Positions 12,836 through 19,652 of a stretch of DNA of 19,652 nucleotides are shown in pieces. Location: NCBI GenBank assembly GCA_016709005.1, contig JADJEU010000016.1:1-19652 (forward strand), read 5' to 3'. Under the pieces are notes generated by a model. The model was not told the origin of the DNA and made no database searches. It saw nothing but the letters and a program-made list of their open reading frames with translations. Position numbers and translations under genes: made by a program. The stretch comes from Crocinitomicaceae bacterium (GTDB taxonomy: Bacteria > Bacteroidota > Bacteroidia > Flavobacteriales_D > Crocinitomicaceae). Position 1 is the first letter of the stretch. Every line of letters starts with the position of its first letter.

Positions 12836-13459
12836 TTACGAAAATCTTTTTAAAATTATTCGAATCTCATTCAACATCAAAGCGGTTGCTCCCCAAATAA
12901 TTTTGCCGTCAATTTCAAATGCAGGAACATCTTTCATTGTTGCTCCTTTACCAACAGAAACGGTTGTAATGACGCGATTGGATTCATGCAATAATTCATT
13001 CACGTCAAATGTGAAAACAGATTTTACTTCACGCGCATCTGCAACAAATTCTGGTTTTGATTCAAGCATACCAACATAGGGATGAACCAAAAAATTACTC
13101 ACCGGAATATAAACATCTGTTAGTCTTCCAAGGACGTTGATGTGATCCGGATGAATTCCAATTTCTTCATGTGTTTCGCGCAAAGCAGCTTCAAGTGATG
13201 TATAATCTTCATCCTCTTTTTTACCACCGGGAAAACTCATTTGCCCGCTGTGTTTTCCATCGTAATCTTGACGTTCAATTAAGATGATGTGATGCGAATC
13301 CCCCGCAGGATATAACAAAGCCATCACCGCTGAAAGCCGATAGCCCTCAACTGTTTTTAATGCCTCACTTGTTCGCGCGCGCAATGGAAACATCTCAACA
13401 TGGGCTTCCTCACCGGGTAAGGTATTGAGTTCGGTTTGTAGTTGAGATGCAAAAGTCAT
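12836..13459 (-). CDS. NUDIX hydrolase, CoA pyrophosphatase (NudL/YeaB) type
   Basis: The protein has 207 residues from ATG at 13459. The upstream TTG at 13474 is unlikely, because it lies only one base from the predicted -7 box. Features are an N-terminal helical part, then the family-specific CoA-binding stretch ending in IERQDYDGKHSGQMSFPGGK (62-80), and the end of the Nudix box RETHEEIGI (94-102) with the metal-binding Glu cluster. The spacing before the RE is slightly longer than the general G-x5-E-x7 pattern, as in other NudL proteins. These cytoplasmic enzymes cleave CoA and derivatives to phosphopantetheine and 3',5'-ADP. It is transcribed toward the recombinase but separated from it by the putative island junction, so it is taken as the first chromosomal gene. 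Confidence 0.88.
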   Translation of the reverse strand: MTFASQLQTELNTLPGEEAHVEMFPLRARTSEALKTVEGYRLSAVMALLYPAGDSHHIILIERQDYDGKHSGQMSFPGGKKEDEDYTSLEAALRETHEEIGIHPDHINVLGRLTDVYIPVSNFLVHPYVGMLESKPEFVADAREVKSVFTFDVNELLHESNRVITTVSVGKGATMKDVPAFEIDGKIIWGATALMLNEIRIILKRFS

Positions 13460-13475
13460 GATTGATTTGTTCAAA

Positions 13476-13483
13476 CAAAGTTA
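13476..13483 (-). promoter_or_regulatory. Bacteroidota -7 box of the NUDIX gene
   Basis: TAACTTTG on the minus strand is a perfect TAnnTTTG match, 16 bases ahead of the chosen ATG, with TTTT (for TTTG) about 20 bases further upstream. It supports the start at 13459. Confidence 0.55.
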
Positions 13484-13514
13484 TTTAATTTTGCTGATGA
13501 TTTAAAACGGCTGA

Positions 13515-13536
13515 GGGGAGAATGAAAATTCGCCCC
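13515..13536. other. GC-rich hairpin with GAAA tetraloop
   Basis: GGGG-A-GAAT, loop GAAA, ATTC-G-CCCC: nine positions with one mismatch. It lies in the divergent gap between the NUDIX gene and the plus-strand hypothetical, upstream of both promoters, so it is not a terminator for either. It could be an intergenic palindromic repeat or a small structured RNA. Confidence 0.45.
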
Positions 13537-13611
13537 GGCGAAAATATCGAATCGTAATTTTCTGATTAATAAATCTTGATTGTTAATTTGTTCGACTTGC
13601 TCTCTGAATTC

Positions 13612-13645
13612 CTCTTCCTCTGCTCAGAAGAGTTCCGGGGTGAGG
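13612..13645. repeat. Intergenic repeat element ending GGGGTGAGG, copy 2
   Basis: CTCTTC (13612-13617) and GAAGAG (13627-13632) form a stem, followed by TTCC and GGGGTGAGG (13637-13645) and a T-run. The layout (stem, then GGGGTGAGG) matches copy 1 on the other side of the NUDIX gene. It ends just before the -7 box of the next gene. Confidence 0.5.
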
Positions 13646-13654
13646 TCTTTTTAC

Positions 13655-13662
13655 TAATTTTG
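13655..13662 (+). promoter_or_regulatory. Bacteroidota -7 box before the 13669 gene
   Basis: TAATTTTG is a perfect TAnnTTTG match, only six bases ahead of the ATG at 13669, implying a very short leader. No good -33 TTTG is seen in front of it. Confidence 0.5.
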
Positions 13663-13668
13663 TAATCC

Positions 13669-14043
13669 ATGACCGAAGATCAAGAACTCGAACTCTTCAC
13701 AATCAAAACGAAATTCTTTCGTGAGATTCCGCACCCAAAGTTGATTCTAAAAGCAATCAATCAGGTTGAGAAACTCATGAATCACACGCCCTTGTATGAT
13801 GATCGCGCAAATGATTTTGGTGACGCTAATCTTACAGTCGTTTTAAAATCTCATACTGAAAAAATTATTGCCTTAAAAACCGCGATTGCTCATGCAGACG
13901 AACCAGAAGCGCTTTTTCTGGCATTAAGCGAATTGTATGAATGGCATTGGTCATTGATTTTGCGTATGACTTTATATTTACCGGAGCTAGCGAGCTATCC
14001 AGATGGTGAGATCAAACAATCGGATCCGATTGATTCTTATTAA
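13669..14043 (+). CDS. Conserved-looking hypothetical cytoplasmic protein
   Basis: I do not recognise this 124-residue soluble protein. It is mostly helical and acidic, with no signal peptide, membrane helix or catalytic motif. Notable are the aromatic FFREIPHPKL near 17-26, HTPLYDDRANDFGD near 39-52 and the Trp/Tyr-rich ELYEWHWSLILRM near 87-99. It starts with ATG six bases after a perfect -7 box and is followed after 12 bases by a frameshifted gene, with which it probably forms an operon. This is the last gene before the frameshift-rich part of the window. Confidence 0.65.
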   Translation: MTEDQELELFTIKTKFFREIPHPKLILKAINQVEKLMNHTPLYDDRANDFGDANLTVVLKSHTEKIIALKTAIAHADEPEALFLALSELYEWHWSLILRMTLYLPELASYPDGEIKQSDPIDSY

Positions 14044-14055
14044 GACGACGAAAAA

Positions 14056-14525
14056 ATGCAGGAGATTAAACTGTGTTTTGATGAGTCGGCTGAGTTTGAA
14101 AATAACCTTTCAAAAAACGGAAATTATGTTTCCATCAGCATAAAGCAAATGATGCTGAACAGTGAAGATATTCTGCTGCGCTATGAGCGTGATGCGCCGT
14201 TACATCAAGCGGGTAAAATGAAAATCCTTAACGATGTCATTTGCATACCTCACGCTATGATTTATATCACGCACCTACAAAGTTTTTGCTCGAATTACCA
14301 AACAAATCACAGGTTGATTTGGCACTGCTTGATGAAAATGACAAATTGGTTTTGCAATTGTTGACTATTGACATGGAGGCAAGTCAGCATCCGGTTTCTT
14401 TCGATCCGACACCTTTGAGTGACGGTGTTTATTACCTGTCACTGAAGACAGACAACGCTTCTTTTCTCAGAAGAATAACCATTGAAAAAATAAGAAATTG
14501 CAATAAGTTCCAATCTTATTCGTAA
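14056..14525 (+). pseudogene. Hypothetical protein gene with one frameshift
   Basis: Two overlapping frames read as one protein of about 155 residues. The first frame (from ATG 14056) gives QEIKLCFDESAEFENNLSK and runs sensibly to about KMKILNDV. The second, taken up at about 14241, reads RYDLYHAPTKFLLELPNK and LDENDKLVLQLLTIDMEAS and ends LSDGVYYLSLKTDNASF, RRITIEK. One base lost or gained between roughly 14235 and 14260 joins them. The last 60 residues have the look of the beta-sandwich C-terminal domain of type IX secretion cargo (L.DGVYYL.L......R.I.IEK), but there is no signal peptide, so I do not assign that function. It may be intact in the real genome. Confidence 0.55.
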
Positions 14526-14620
14526 GTGATTAAGAATTTTGAATCTAACTTGTAACTTTTGAGGGGTATTATGTGTTTGGATGGAGGAGTGGACTAACCA
14601 AAATTTTGAATAACATGCTA

Positions 14621-15283
14621 ATGAAAAACCCAACTGCTAAAATTTTTCTGGTACTTGTTTTTCTTGCCAATCAGGCCATCAGCCAAAATTATTATGAGCC
14701 TAAACTAAGTTTTGGTGCAGATGTCGGAATTCCGGCGCGTGCGCAGAATGGCTCATTTCAACGTGTGATGGAAGGACTTTTTAATGGTGGCGTAGTTGTG
14801 CAATACAATATTTTTGGAGGTATTACGGCAGGTATCGGTGTTAAATATTCGTATTTCACAATCAGTCCTTTTGCTCTTAACAATGTCAATTGGAGCGGTG
14901 GTTTTCACATGCCCTCGGCTCATTTTAAAATTGGATATGAACGTTTTACAACCGAACGAATTTCATTTAATATCAGTGCCCGCATGGGATATTCGGTACT
15001 GTTTGCACATCATGGAAATGATTCTGTTGCGGTTGGCCTGGAACGAAATCCGGTAGAGTCTTGTTTCTTTATTGAACCTCAGGTTGAGATTGCCCTGCTC
15101 ACTGAAAAATCTTCATCCGATGGTTTTAGTTTAGTGCTCGGTTACCCGTTTTATTTTAATGAATTTGGACCTCGCTACCTGGGTATGGATAAATTTCCTA
15201 ACCTCATTGCGGAAGACTATGTCGGCATTACCCGATTCTTCAGCTTTGGCTTTGGCTATCGTTATTACTTTGGCAGAAAGTAG
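14621..15283 (+). CDS. Small outer-membrane beta-barrel protein
   Basis: The protein has 220 residues from ATG at 14621 (ATG 14615 and GTG 14573 lie further upstream in frame). A signal peptide (KNPTAKIFLVLVFLANQAIS, cleavage near SQ) is followed by alternating hydrophobic/polar strands typical of an eight-stranded barrel: LSFGADVGI, GGVVVQYNIF, ITAGIGVKYSYF, FHMPSAHFKIGYERF, ISFNISARMGYS, FSLVLGYPFY, and a C-terminal strand FFSFGFGYRYYFGRK with the aromatic end signal used by the BAM complex. It resembles the PorT/OmpW-like Bacteroidota barrel proteins in general; no substrate can be named. It is the only gene right of 14,056 without a frameshift. Confidence 0.75.
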   Translation: MKNPTAKIFLVLVFLANQAISQNYYEPKLSFGADVGIPARAQNGSFQRVMEGLFNGGVVVQYNIFGGITAGIGVKYSYFTISPFALNNVNWSGGFHMPSAHFKIGYERFTTERISFNISARMGYSVLFAHHGNDSVAVGLERNPVESCFFIEPQVEIALLTEKSSSDGFSLVLGYPFYFNEFGPRYLGMDKFPNLIAEDYVGITRFFSFGFGYRYYFGRK

Positions 15284-15388
15284 AGTCTTAGCCTGAATAC
15301 AAGCTTGCATGCCACAACTTAAAATTGATTTTTTGCTTTAGCCAACATTTTCAGCTATTTTTACGTAGATAATTGAAATATCTTGTTT

Positions 15389-15969
15389 ATGAGAATTTTA
15401 TCCGGTCTGGTTTTTTGGAATTGCAATGGCACTCGTTGCCTGCAACAAAGAGGAACCAGATGACACAACCAATCTGCCTGAAGGTGCAACACCTTTACGA
15501 AGCCGATATTCAATTTGTGCCGTATCAGTCTGGAAACAGGGTGTTCAAAAAACTACCGCTGCTTGATTCTACTCTTGAATTGCAATTCGTTGAAAGATCC
15601 AGAACCGAAGAATATTTTGCATGGGATCAAACTTTTTTCAAATTCAGCAACGATACAGAACTTGAAGCTGAGTTCCGTTTGAGATATCTTCAATCAGATA
15701 ACTCACAAAAAACGCTGGCGATCTACATGCCTTATCGCGATCTCAATAATATTTCACGCACCAATCTTTTTGAATTGCCTATTTCACACGTTGGCATTGA
15801 GACCGGACTTTTTCAGAATCTGATTGACTTTCATGATACCCTGGTTTTAAATTCAATTATGTGGTATGACGTGTATGAAGTAAAACCTCTTTTGACGACA
15901 GATTCGATCAAAGATGGTCTTTTAAAACTACAACCGAATCTATTACAATTCGGTGTATGGTCTGATTAA
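15389..15969 (+). pseudogene. Hypothetical lipoprotein, two frameshifts
   Basis: Starting at ATG 15389 one reads RILSGLVF, then, after dropping one T from the six-T run at 15411-15416, GIAMALVACNKEEPDD with a classical lipobox LVAC, then TTNLPEGATP. A second indel at the TTT run near 15494-15496 moves into the long frame YEADIQFVPYQSGN to the stop at 15969 (VWSD end). The restored protein is about 190 residues: lipidated Cys, acidic linker, then a beta-rich domain (LELQFVERSR, FFKFSNDTELEAEFRLRYL, KTLAIYMPYRDL). I do not recognise the family. The first 30 codons in the long frame (from TTG 15373) are a misreading of the signal region. Both shifts fall in T-runs, which points to sequencing error. 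Confidence 0.6.
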
Positions 15970-16026
15970 AATGAATCAGAAAAATGGCACTGAGTGGATG
16001 TTGCAGCAATAAATTTTGCTGTTAAG

Positions 16027-16797
16027 ATGAATGCAATCAAAGTTACTTTCTTAGGAACCGGAACATCACAAGGTATACCTGTGATTGCTTGTAATTGCTT
16101 AGTTTGTAAATCACAAAATCCAAAAGATAATCGCACGCGTAGTTCAATTATGATTTCTGTTGGAGATAAAAATATAGTGGTTGATACCGGACCAGATTTT
16201 AGATTGCAGATGTTGCGTGAAAATGTTCAGAACCTGAGGCTGTTTTGTTTACACATGAACACAAAGATCATATTTCAGGTCTCGATGATATTCGTGCGTT
16301 TAATTATGTTTCTCAATCACCCATGAACATCTTTACAACGGATGCTGTTTTTGCTGCTCTGCAACGTGAGTTTCATTATGTGTTTGATGGTACAAATTAC
16401 CCTGGAATTCCTAAGGTAAATGTCAATTTTTTTAAAGATGAACCTTTCGATTTATTAGGAGAAAATTATTCCGGTAGAAGTGATGCACTATAAATTGCCC
16501 GTTACTGCTTTTCGGATACGAAATTTCACCTACATCACCGATGCCAATTTCATTGACGAAAAAAATCTGGAAAAAATTTATGGTACAGAAATACTTGTGA
16601 TCAATGCACTCAGACGTGAAACACACATTTCGCATTTTACGCTTGATGAAGCCTTGCAGCTGATTGAAAAAATCAAGCCCAAAAAAGCGTATCTCATTCA
16701 CATGAGTCACCTCTTAGGATTACATGATGAAGTAAATCTGGAGTTGCCTGCTCATGTGGAATTGGCCTGGGATGGCTTGCAAATTGAGATCCAATGA
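16027..16797 (+). pseudogene. PhnP-like metallo-beta-lactamase-fold hydrolase, two frameshifts
   Basis: Three consecutive frames make one MBL-fold protein of about 256 residues. The first (ATG 16027) holds VTFLGTGTSQGIPV, the Cys trio CNCLVC of PhnP-type proteins and VVDTGPDFR. The second takes over near 16240 with FTHEHKDHISGLDDIRAF (the HxHxDH zinc motif). The third, from about 16470, has VMHYKLPVTAFRI, YITDANFID, LVINALRRETHISHF, PKKAYLIHMSHLLGLHDEV and the C-terminal LAWDGLQI. These order and motifs fit the family that includes PhnP (cyclic phosphate phosphodiesterase). No phn genes are nearby, so the substrate is open. Each break is a single base. The end overlaps the next gene by ATGA, so the pair are translationally coupled. 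Confidence 0.8.
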
Positions 16798-17535
16798 ATT
16801 TGAGAAGTAAGTTGATATCGCTTTTTATTCTAGCGGTAATTCTTTTGTTCGTCTGGTTGATGATTCAGAATAAATCTAAAAAGTCATACCTCTATCCTGA
16901 TTTTGGAATTGATGTTCCTGAAAATTATCAATCGCTTGGTATTGACGTTTCGCATTATCAGGGGGAGATTAATTGGGCTGAAGTTTCAGCCATGACAATT
17001 CTGGATGATTCAATCGGTTTTGCGTTTATAAAGTTGACTGAAGGTACATCTTTGGTTGATGATCAGGCAATGAGAAATGCTGAAGGTGCAACGGAAGAAG
17101 AAATTCTTTTTGGATTCTATCATTTTTTCAGACCGTCGCTCGAAGCAAAAAGTCAGGCGCTTTTTTTCTGCGACCAGTCAAAAGAGTTTGACTATACTTT
17201 AAGGCAGTGATCGATATTGAAATCACAGAGAATTATTCATCATCCAGAATTGTCGATTCATTTTATCAGGTTTTTAGAAATTGTTGAAACAGAACTAGGG
17301 AACCGACCGGCTATTTATACGAACGAGTCTTTTTTAAAGATGTTTTTCAAAATTCCTATCTCAAAATGAAGTCTATTGGATAGCAAATTACAACGGTGAG
17401 TGTGAGGCAATGGATTTAAAAAATGTATTCATCTGGCAATTTTCAGATAAAGGAACTGTGGATGGAATTTCTTCGAAAGTAGATTTGAATGTTGCAAAAC
17501 CAGCATTCAAAGAAGTAATGGTTTTGGAAAGATAA
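16794..17535 (+). pseudogene. GH25-type lysozyme-like protein, three frameshifts
   Basis: Read through the shifts this is a membrane-anchored muramidase-like protein of about 245 residues. An N-terminal helix (SLFILAVILLFVWLMI) is followed by LGIDVSHYQGEINW (first catalytic Asp), FAFIKLTEGTSLVD, FGFYHFFRP, then in the next frame VIDIEITEN (catalytic Asp-x-Glu), then ELGNRPAIYTNESFLK, YWIANYNGECEA, FIWQFSDKGTVDGI and the final VDLNVA. Breaks are near 17205, 17270 (a G-G-T5 run) and 17368. GH25 enzymes cut beta-1,4 bonds of peptidoglycan; in Bacteroidota they are usual housekeeping proteins. All key residues are present across the frames, so sequence error is more likely than decay. Confidence 0.8.
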
Positions 17536-17803
17536 AAGACTTGAACTGACTCTTTTAAAAAAGAAGAAGCGGATGCCAGATTTGACTTAAGAGCTTTTCA
17601 TTTAACCCAAAACTTATGAAAAAGTAAGATCTCTCCGGCTAGAATCACATACACCCGCTTCTAATCTTAAATGATTATTTATGAGTACTTTGAACCTTTA
17701 TTTCTTCAATGCTATGGATTTATTTAGATTCTCTACTTTCCAAACGTCATAAATCTGTTTAATTCCGTTTCCAAACGTTATAATACTCGTTATTGCGTAA
17801 AAT

Positions 17804-17825
17804 CAGCTAATATTTAGCTGTTTTT
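17804..17825 (+). terminator. Intrinsic terminator on the plus strand
   Basis: CAGCTAA, loop TAT, TTAGCTG, then TTTTT. This is a perfect 7-bp stem with T-run, oriented to end transcripts coming from the lysozyme-like gene about 270 bases upstream. Confidence 0.7.
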
Positions 17826-17837
17826 GGAAAAAAGGAA

Positions 17838-17865
17838 GCGTGCATAAAAATTAATTTATGCACGC
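17838..17865 (-). terminator. Strong hairpin terminator for the TlpA-like gene
   Basis: GCGTGCATAAA and TTTATGCACGC form a perfect 11-bp stem with a 6-base loop. On the minus strand it is followed by CTTCCTTTTTTCC, a T-rich tail. It lies 62 bases after the stop codon of the TlpA-like gene and so is its likely terminator. Confidence 0.75.
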
Positions 17866-17926
17866 CTAAGGGAATAGAATTCGAAGCTACAGATTGTGAA
17901 TAGGTTTGGATTGAAATCTGCAAATA

Positions 17927-19450
17927 TTAGTGTTGTTCGTCATCTGGTTTCGTAGGATCATAAGGAAATAGTTTGACATCTGATTTATGACCCGTAATAT
18001 CATCCATGATTTCTTCAAGTTGTTCAACTCCAATTTGTTTGAATTTGATTTTTTTGTCTTTGTCCAGAACAAATATGCGCGGCGTTGAATAAACATCATA
18101 GGTGTCAGAATAATTCAAACTTTCGAGTGTCGTCTTTTGCAATAATGGACGTGGATCTTTCATTGCCTGATCGTAAATTGTTTTTGTCAAACCAACATTG
18201 ATGAAAGTAAGTTTGTTATCGCGAATAAATTTTTTCCATGCGACAAAATCGTCACCGGTTGCTTTTGCAACTGCAAATACTTCGATCCCGCGCTTCTTAA
18301 ATTTTTCTTCATAAAGCGTCTGTAATTTTGGAGTCGTTTTTTTACAGTGTCCGCAGTTTGGATCCCAGAAATAGAGAACGGTGTATTCTGCTTCAACCTT
18401 ATACATATTGATCCAATTCTGTTCAGTCGTGTCGGTCAGAATTAACATCGGTGCAAAATTACCAATTAGCGTTCGGCCCACTTTATTTATTTTTTTCGCA
18501 GAAATCATCAGAGGTGCGGTGTCATCAATAAGCCTTATTATTTGGTGCGCAATAGTAATTCGCCCTAAGTACCAATAAACACGATCCATTCCATGATCTG
18601 GCATATTTGCGTATTTATTGACAATGTGTGAAGAGTGTACTGGAAAACTTTATTTTCTGATCAGCCATATCCATTTGATTTAACATCCAGGATGCATACT
18701 TGGTAATGGTATCAAGTATTTGTAAAATTCCGCCTTCTTTTGAAAAAGAACTTTTCCAGTTTATTGTGATAAACCGGTGCATTAATAATGCGTGGATCTT
18801 TGAAGTTTACCGTCCCAATAATGTGCGATATAGTAATTGTAAACATAATTTGAATCAGTTATTACTCCTTTATCATCTTTTGGAAAATCTGGTAAATCAA
18901 CTTCCATTGTCAAGATGATAAGACTTACAATAAAACGTCCGGGTGTTCGGCAACTACTTTTTCTGATATGCAAGTACCTCTTTATTGAGGGATTTACTTT
19001 CTTCTTTAATTTTCGCGCTCAGGTGAATCCCCAGGCAATGCATCATATTGTTTTTGTTATATCAGCCATCTTCTTTTTTTGGCTGTCATAAATAAAATGT
19101 ATTTGTAGAATACTTCGTTGTTGATCGATTTATTCACCTTCATGGAAGTTACCATGTCTTTCTGATCAGCGACATGTACATGTCTACCGGCTCATTGTCA
19201 TGTATGAATTCAAACAAGATACTTCCTCCTCTTACAATGGCATACATACCCGGTTTTTGTTTTGCGCCGTCAAATTGAAACACTTCCTTTACTCACCGTG
19301 GTATCCACGTAGTAAAGTTTAGGTCCAAAATATTTTTGCCAGAAAGACAGTCGTATCTTTCATGCCTTCCACTTTGAAGTTAAGGGGCTGAAAGCATTCA
19401 GTCCCATGAAGCCCTAAGAAGATAGTAAATGCAATTAGTATTCTTTTCAT
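17927..19450 (-). pseudogene. TlpA-like thioredoxin-fold envelope protein (DUF4369/DUF5106-type), multiple frameshifts
   Basis: Start ATG at 19450 gives a signal peptide (KRILIAFTIFLGLHG). Then, in shifting frames, come LNFKVEGMKDTTVFLAK, GPKLYYVDTTVSKGS, FDGAKQKPGMYAIVRGG and FEFIHDNEPVDM (the DUF4369 N-terminal domain look), followed by a helical middle with VDLPDFPKDDKGVITDSN, YVYNYYIAHYWDG, FKDPRIINAPVYHNKL and DTITKYASWMLNQMDM (DUF5106-like). From about 18604 one clean frame runs to the stop at 17927: NFAPMLILTD, VLYFWDPNCGHCKKTTPKL with the redox CxxC, YDVYSTPRIFVLDKD and a short acidic end. Full length would be about 505 residues. It resembles periplasmic thiol-disulfide proteins abundant in Bacteroidota. 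At least five single-base shifts are needed, all upstream of 18604, increasing toward the window end. Confidence 0.8.
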
Positions 19451-19652
19451 AATGCAAATTTGATATTAGTTCAATTTGTTTTTCCATTGATGGTTCTGCA
19501 AATTGCTGGCCACACTGAAAAAACATAACAAAAATAATGCTTTTACTGCTATGTTCTCTCTTCTAAGACGAACATAAACCGCCTTGGTCATCTCTTTAAC
19601 AATATTTTAACTTTTAGGCAGCTTTTGAAAGGCGCTTAATTTTTTCCAAGAT

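Larger units (their letters stand above)
17536..17926. other. Gene-free intergenic stretch with two direct repeats
   Basis: This is 391 bases between the convergent lysozyme-like and TlpA-like genes. It has no open frame of note. It holds a 16-base direct repeat TTTCCAAACGT[C/T]ATAA at 17737-17752 and 17768-17783 (one mismatch, 31 bases apart, near three helical turns) and two terminator hairpins, listed separately. Confidence 0.6.

Noticed and set aside
15373..15440. TTG start at 15373 as the real N-terminus of the lipoprotein gene
   Set aside because: The other frame from ATG 15389 gives a proper lipoprotein signal peptide once a single T is removed from a six-T run.
19466..19591. A 41-codon minus-strand frame with a signal-like N-terminus just upstream of the TlpA-like gene
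   Set aside because: It is very short, lies in the error-rich end of the window and has no recognisable continuation. It could be a fragment of a gene cut by frameshifts, but this cannot be supported.

Overview
The window looks like Bacteroidota DNA. The evidence is the low-GC, A-rich leaders with few Shine-Dalgarno sites, several promoters matching the Bacteroidota -7 box TAnnTTTG, a fused CzcA-TolC pump of the kind known from that phylum, a DUF4369/DUF5106-like TlpA-type thiol-redox protein, and a Bacteroidota-type tyrosine recombinase. I cannot name a genus.

Positions 1-12,700 (approx.) form an accessory heavy-metal resistance region. At the left edge is the 3' end of an IS21-family element (degraded istB plus terminal repeats). 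It cuts off the 3' half of a metal P-type ATPase gene. A minus-strand operon then runs from about 10,140 leftward: Cys-rich lipoprotein, Cys-rich membrane-anchored protein, His-rich exported protein, CzcA-type RND pump fused to its outer-membrane TolC-like channel, CzcB-type adaptor with two His-rich stretches, small His-rich lipoprotein, ICMT-like membrane methyltransferase, truncated CadA-like ATPase. A divergent MerR-type regulator with four Cys in sensor positions sits at the head of the operon. A 26-bp imperfect palindrome lies between them, inside the operon's promoter. The likely model is metal-induced derepression, with envelope Cys/His-rich proteins buffering or handing over metal, the tripartite pump exporting it across both membranes, and the P-type ATPase (now broken) exporting it from the cytoplasm. 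The TM4 motif D-F-G-x-I-V-D-G-A-V-x-x-V-E points to a Zn/Co/Cd-type pump rather than Cu/Ag. A hypothetical gene, an XRE-type regulator with a palindromic operator candidate, and a tyrosine recombinase close the mobile part. Short repeats next to the recombinase may be its attachment region.

Positions 12,840-19,652 look chromosomal: a NUDIX hydrolase of the CoA pyrophosphatase type, two genes of unknown function, a small outer-membrane beta-barrel, a lipoprotein, a PhnP-like metallo-beta-lactamase-fold hydrolase overlapping a GH25 lysozyme-like gene, and a TlpA-like thiol-redox lipid/envelope protein. Intergenic hairpins and two diverged copies of a GGGGTGAGG-tailed element flank the NUDIX gene.

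Nearly every gene right of 14,056 except the beta-barrel carries one or more single-base frameshifts, often in homopolymers. The first 300 bases of the window show the same. The 14 kb in between is clean. This pattern fits thin read coverage at contig ends better than true gene decay, so the broken genes should be read as probably intact in the organism unless resequencing says otherwise. The truncated P-type ATPase is different: its break coincides with an IS tip and is likely real.
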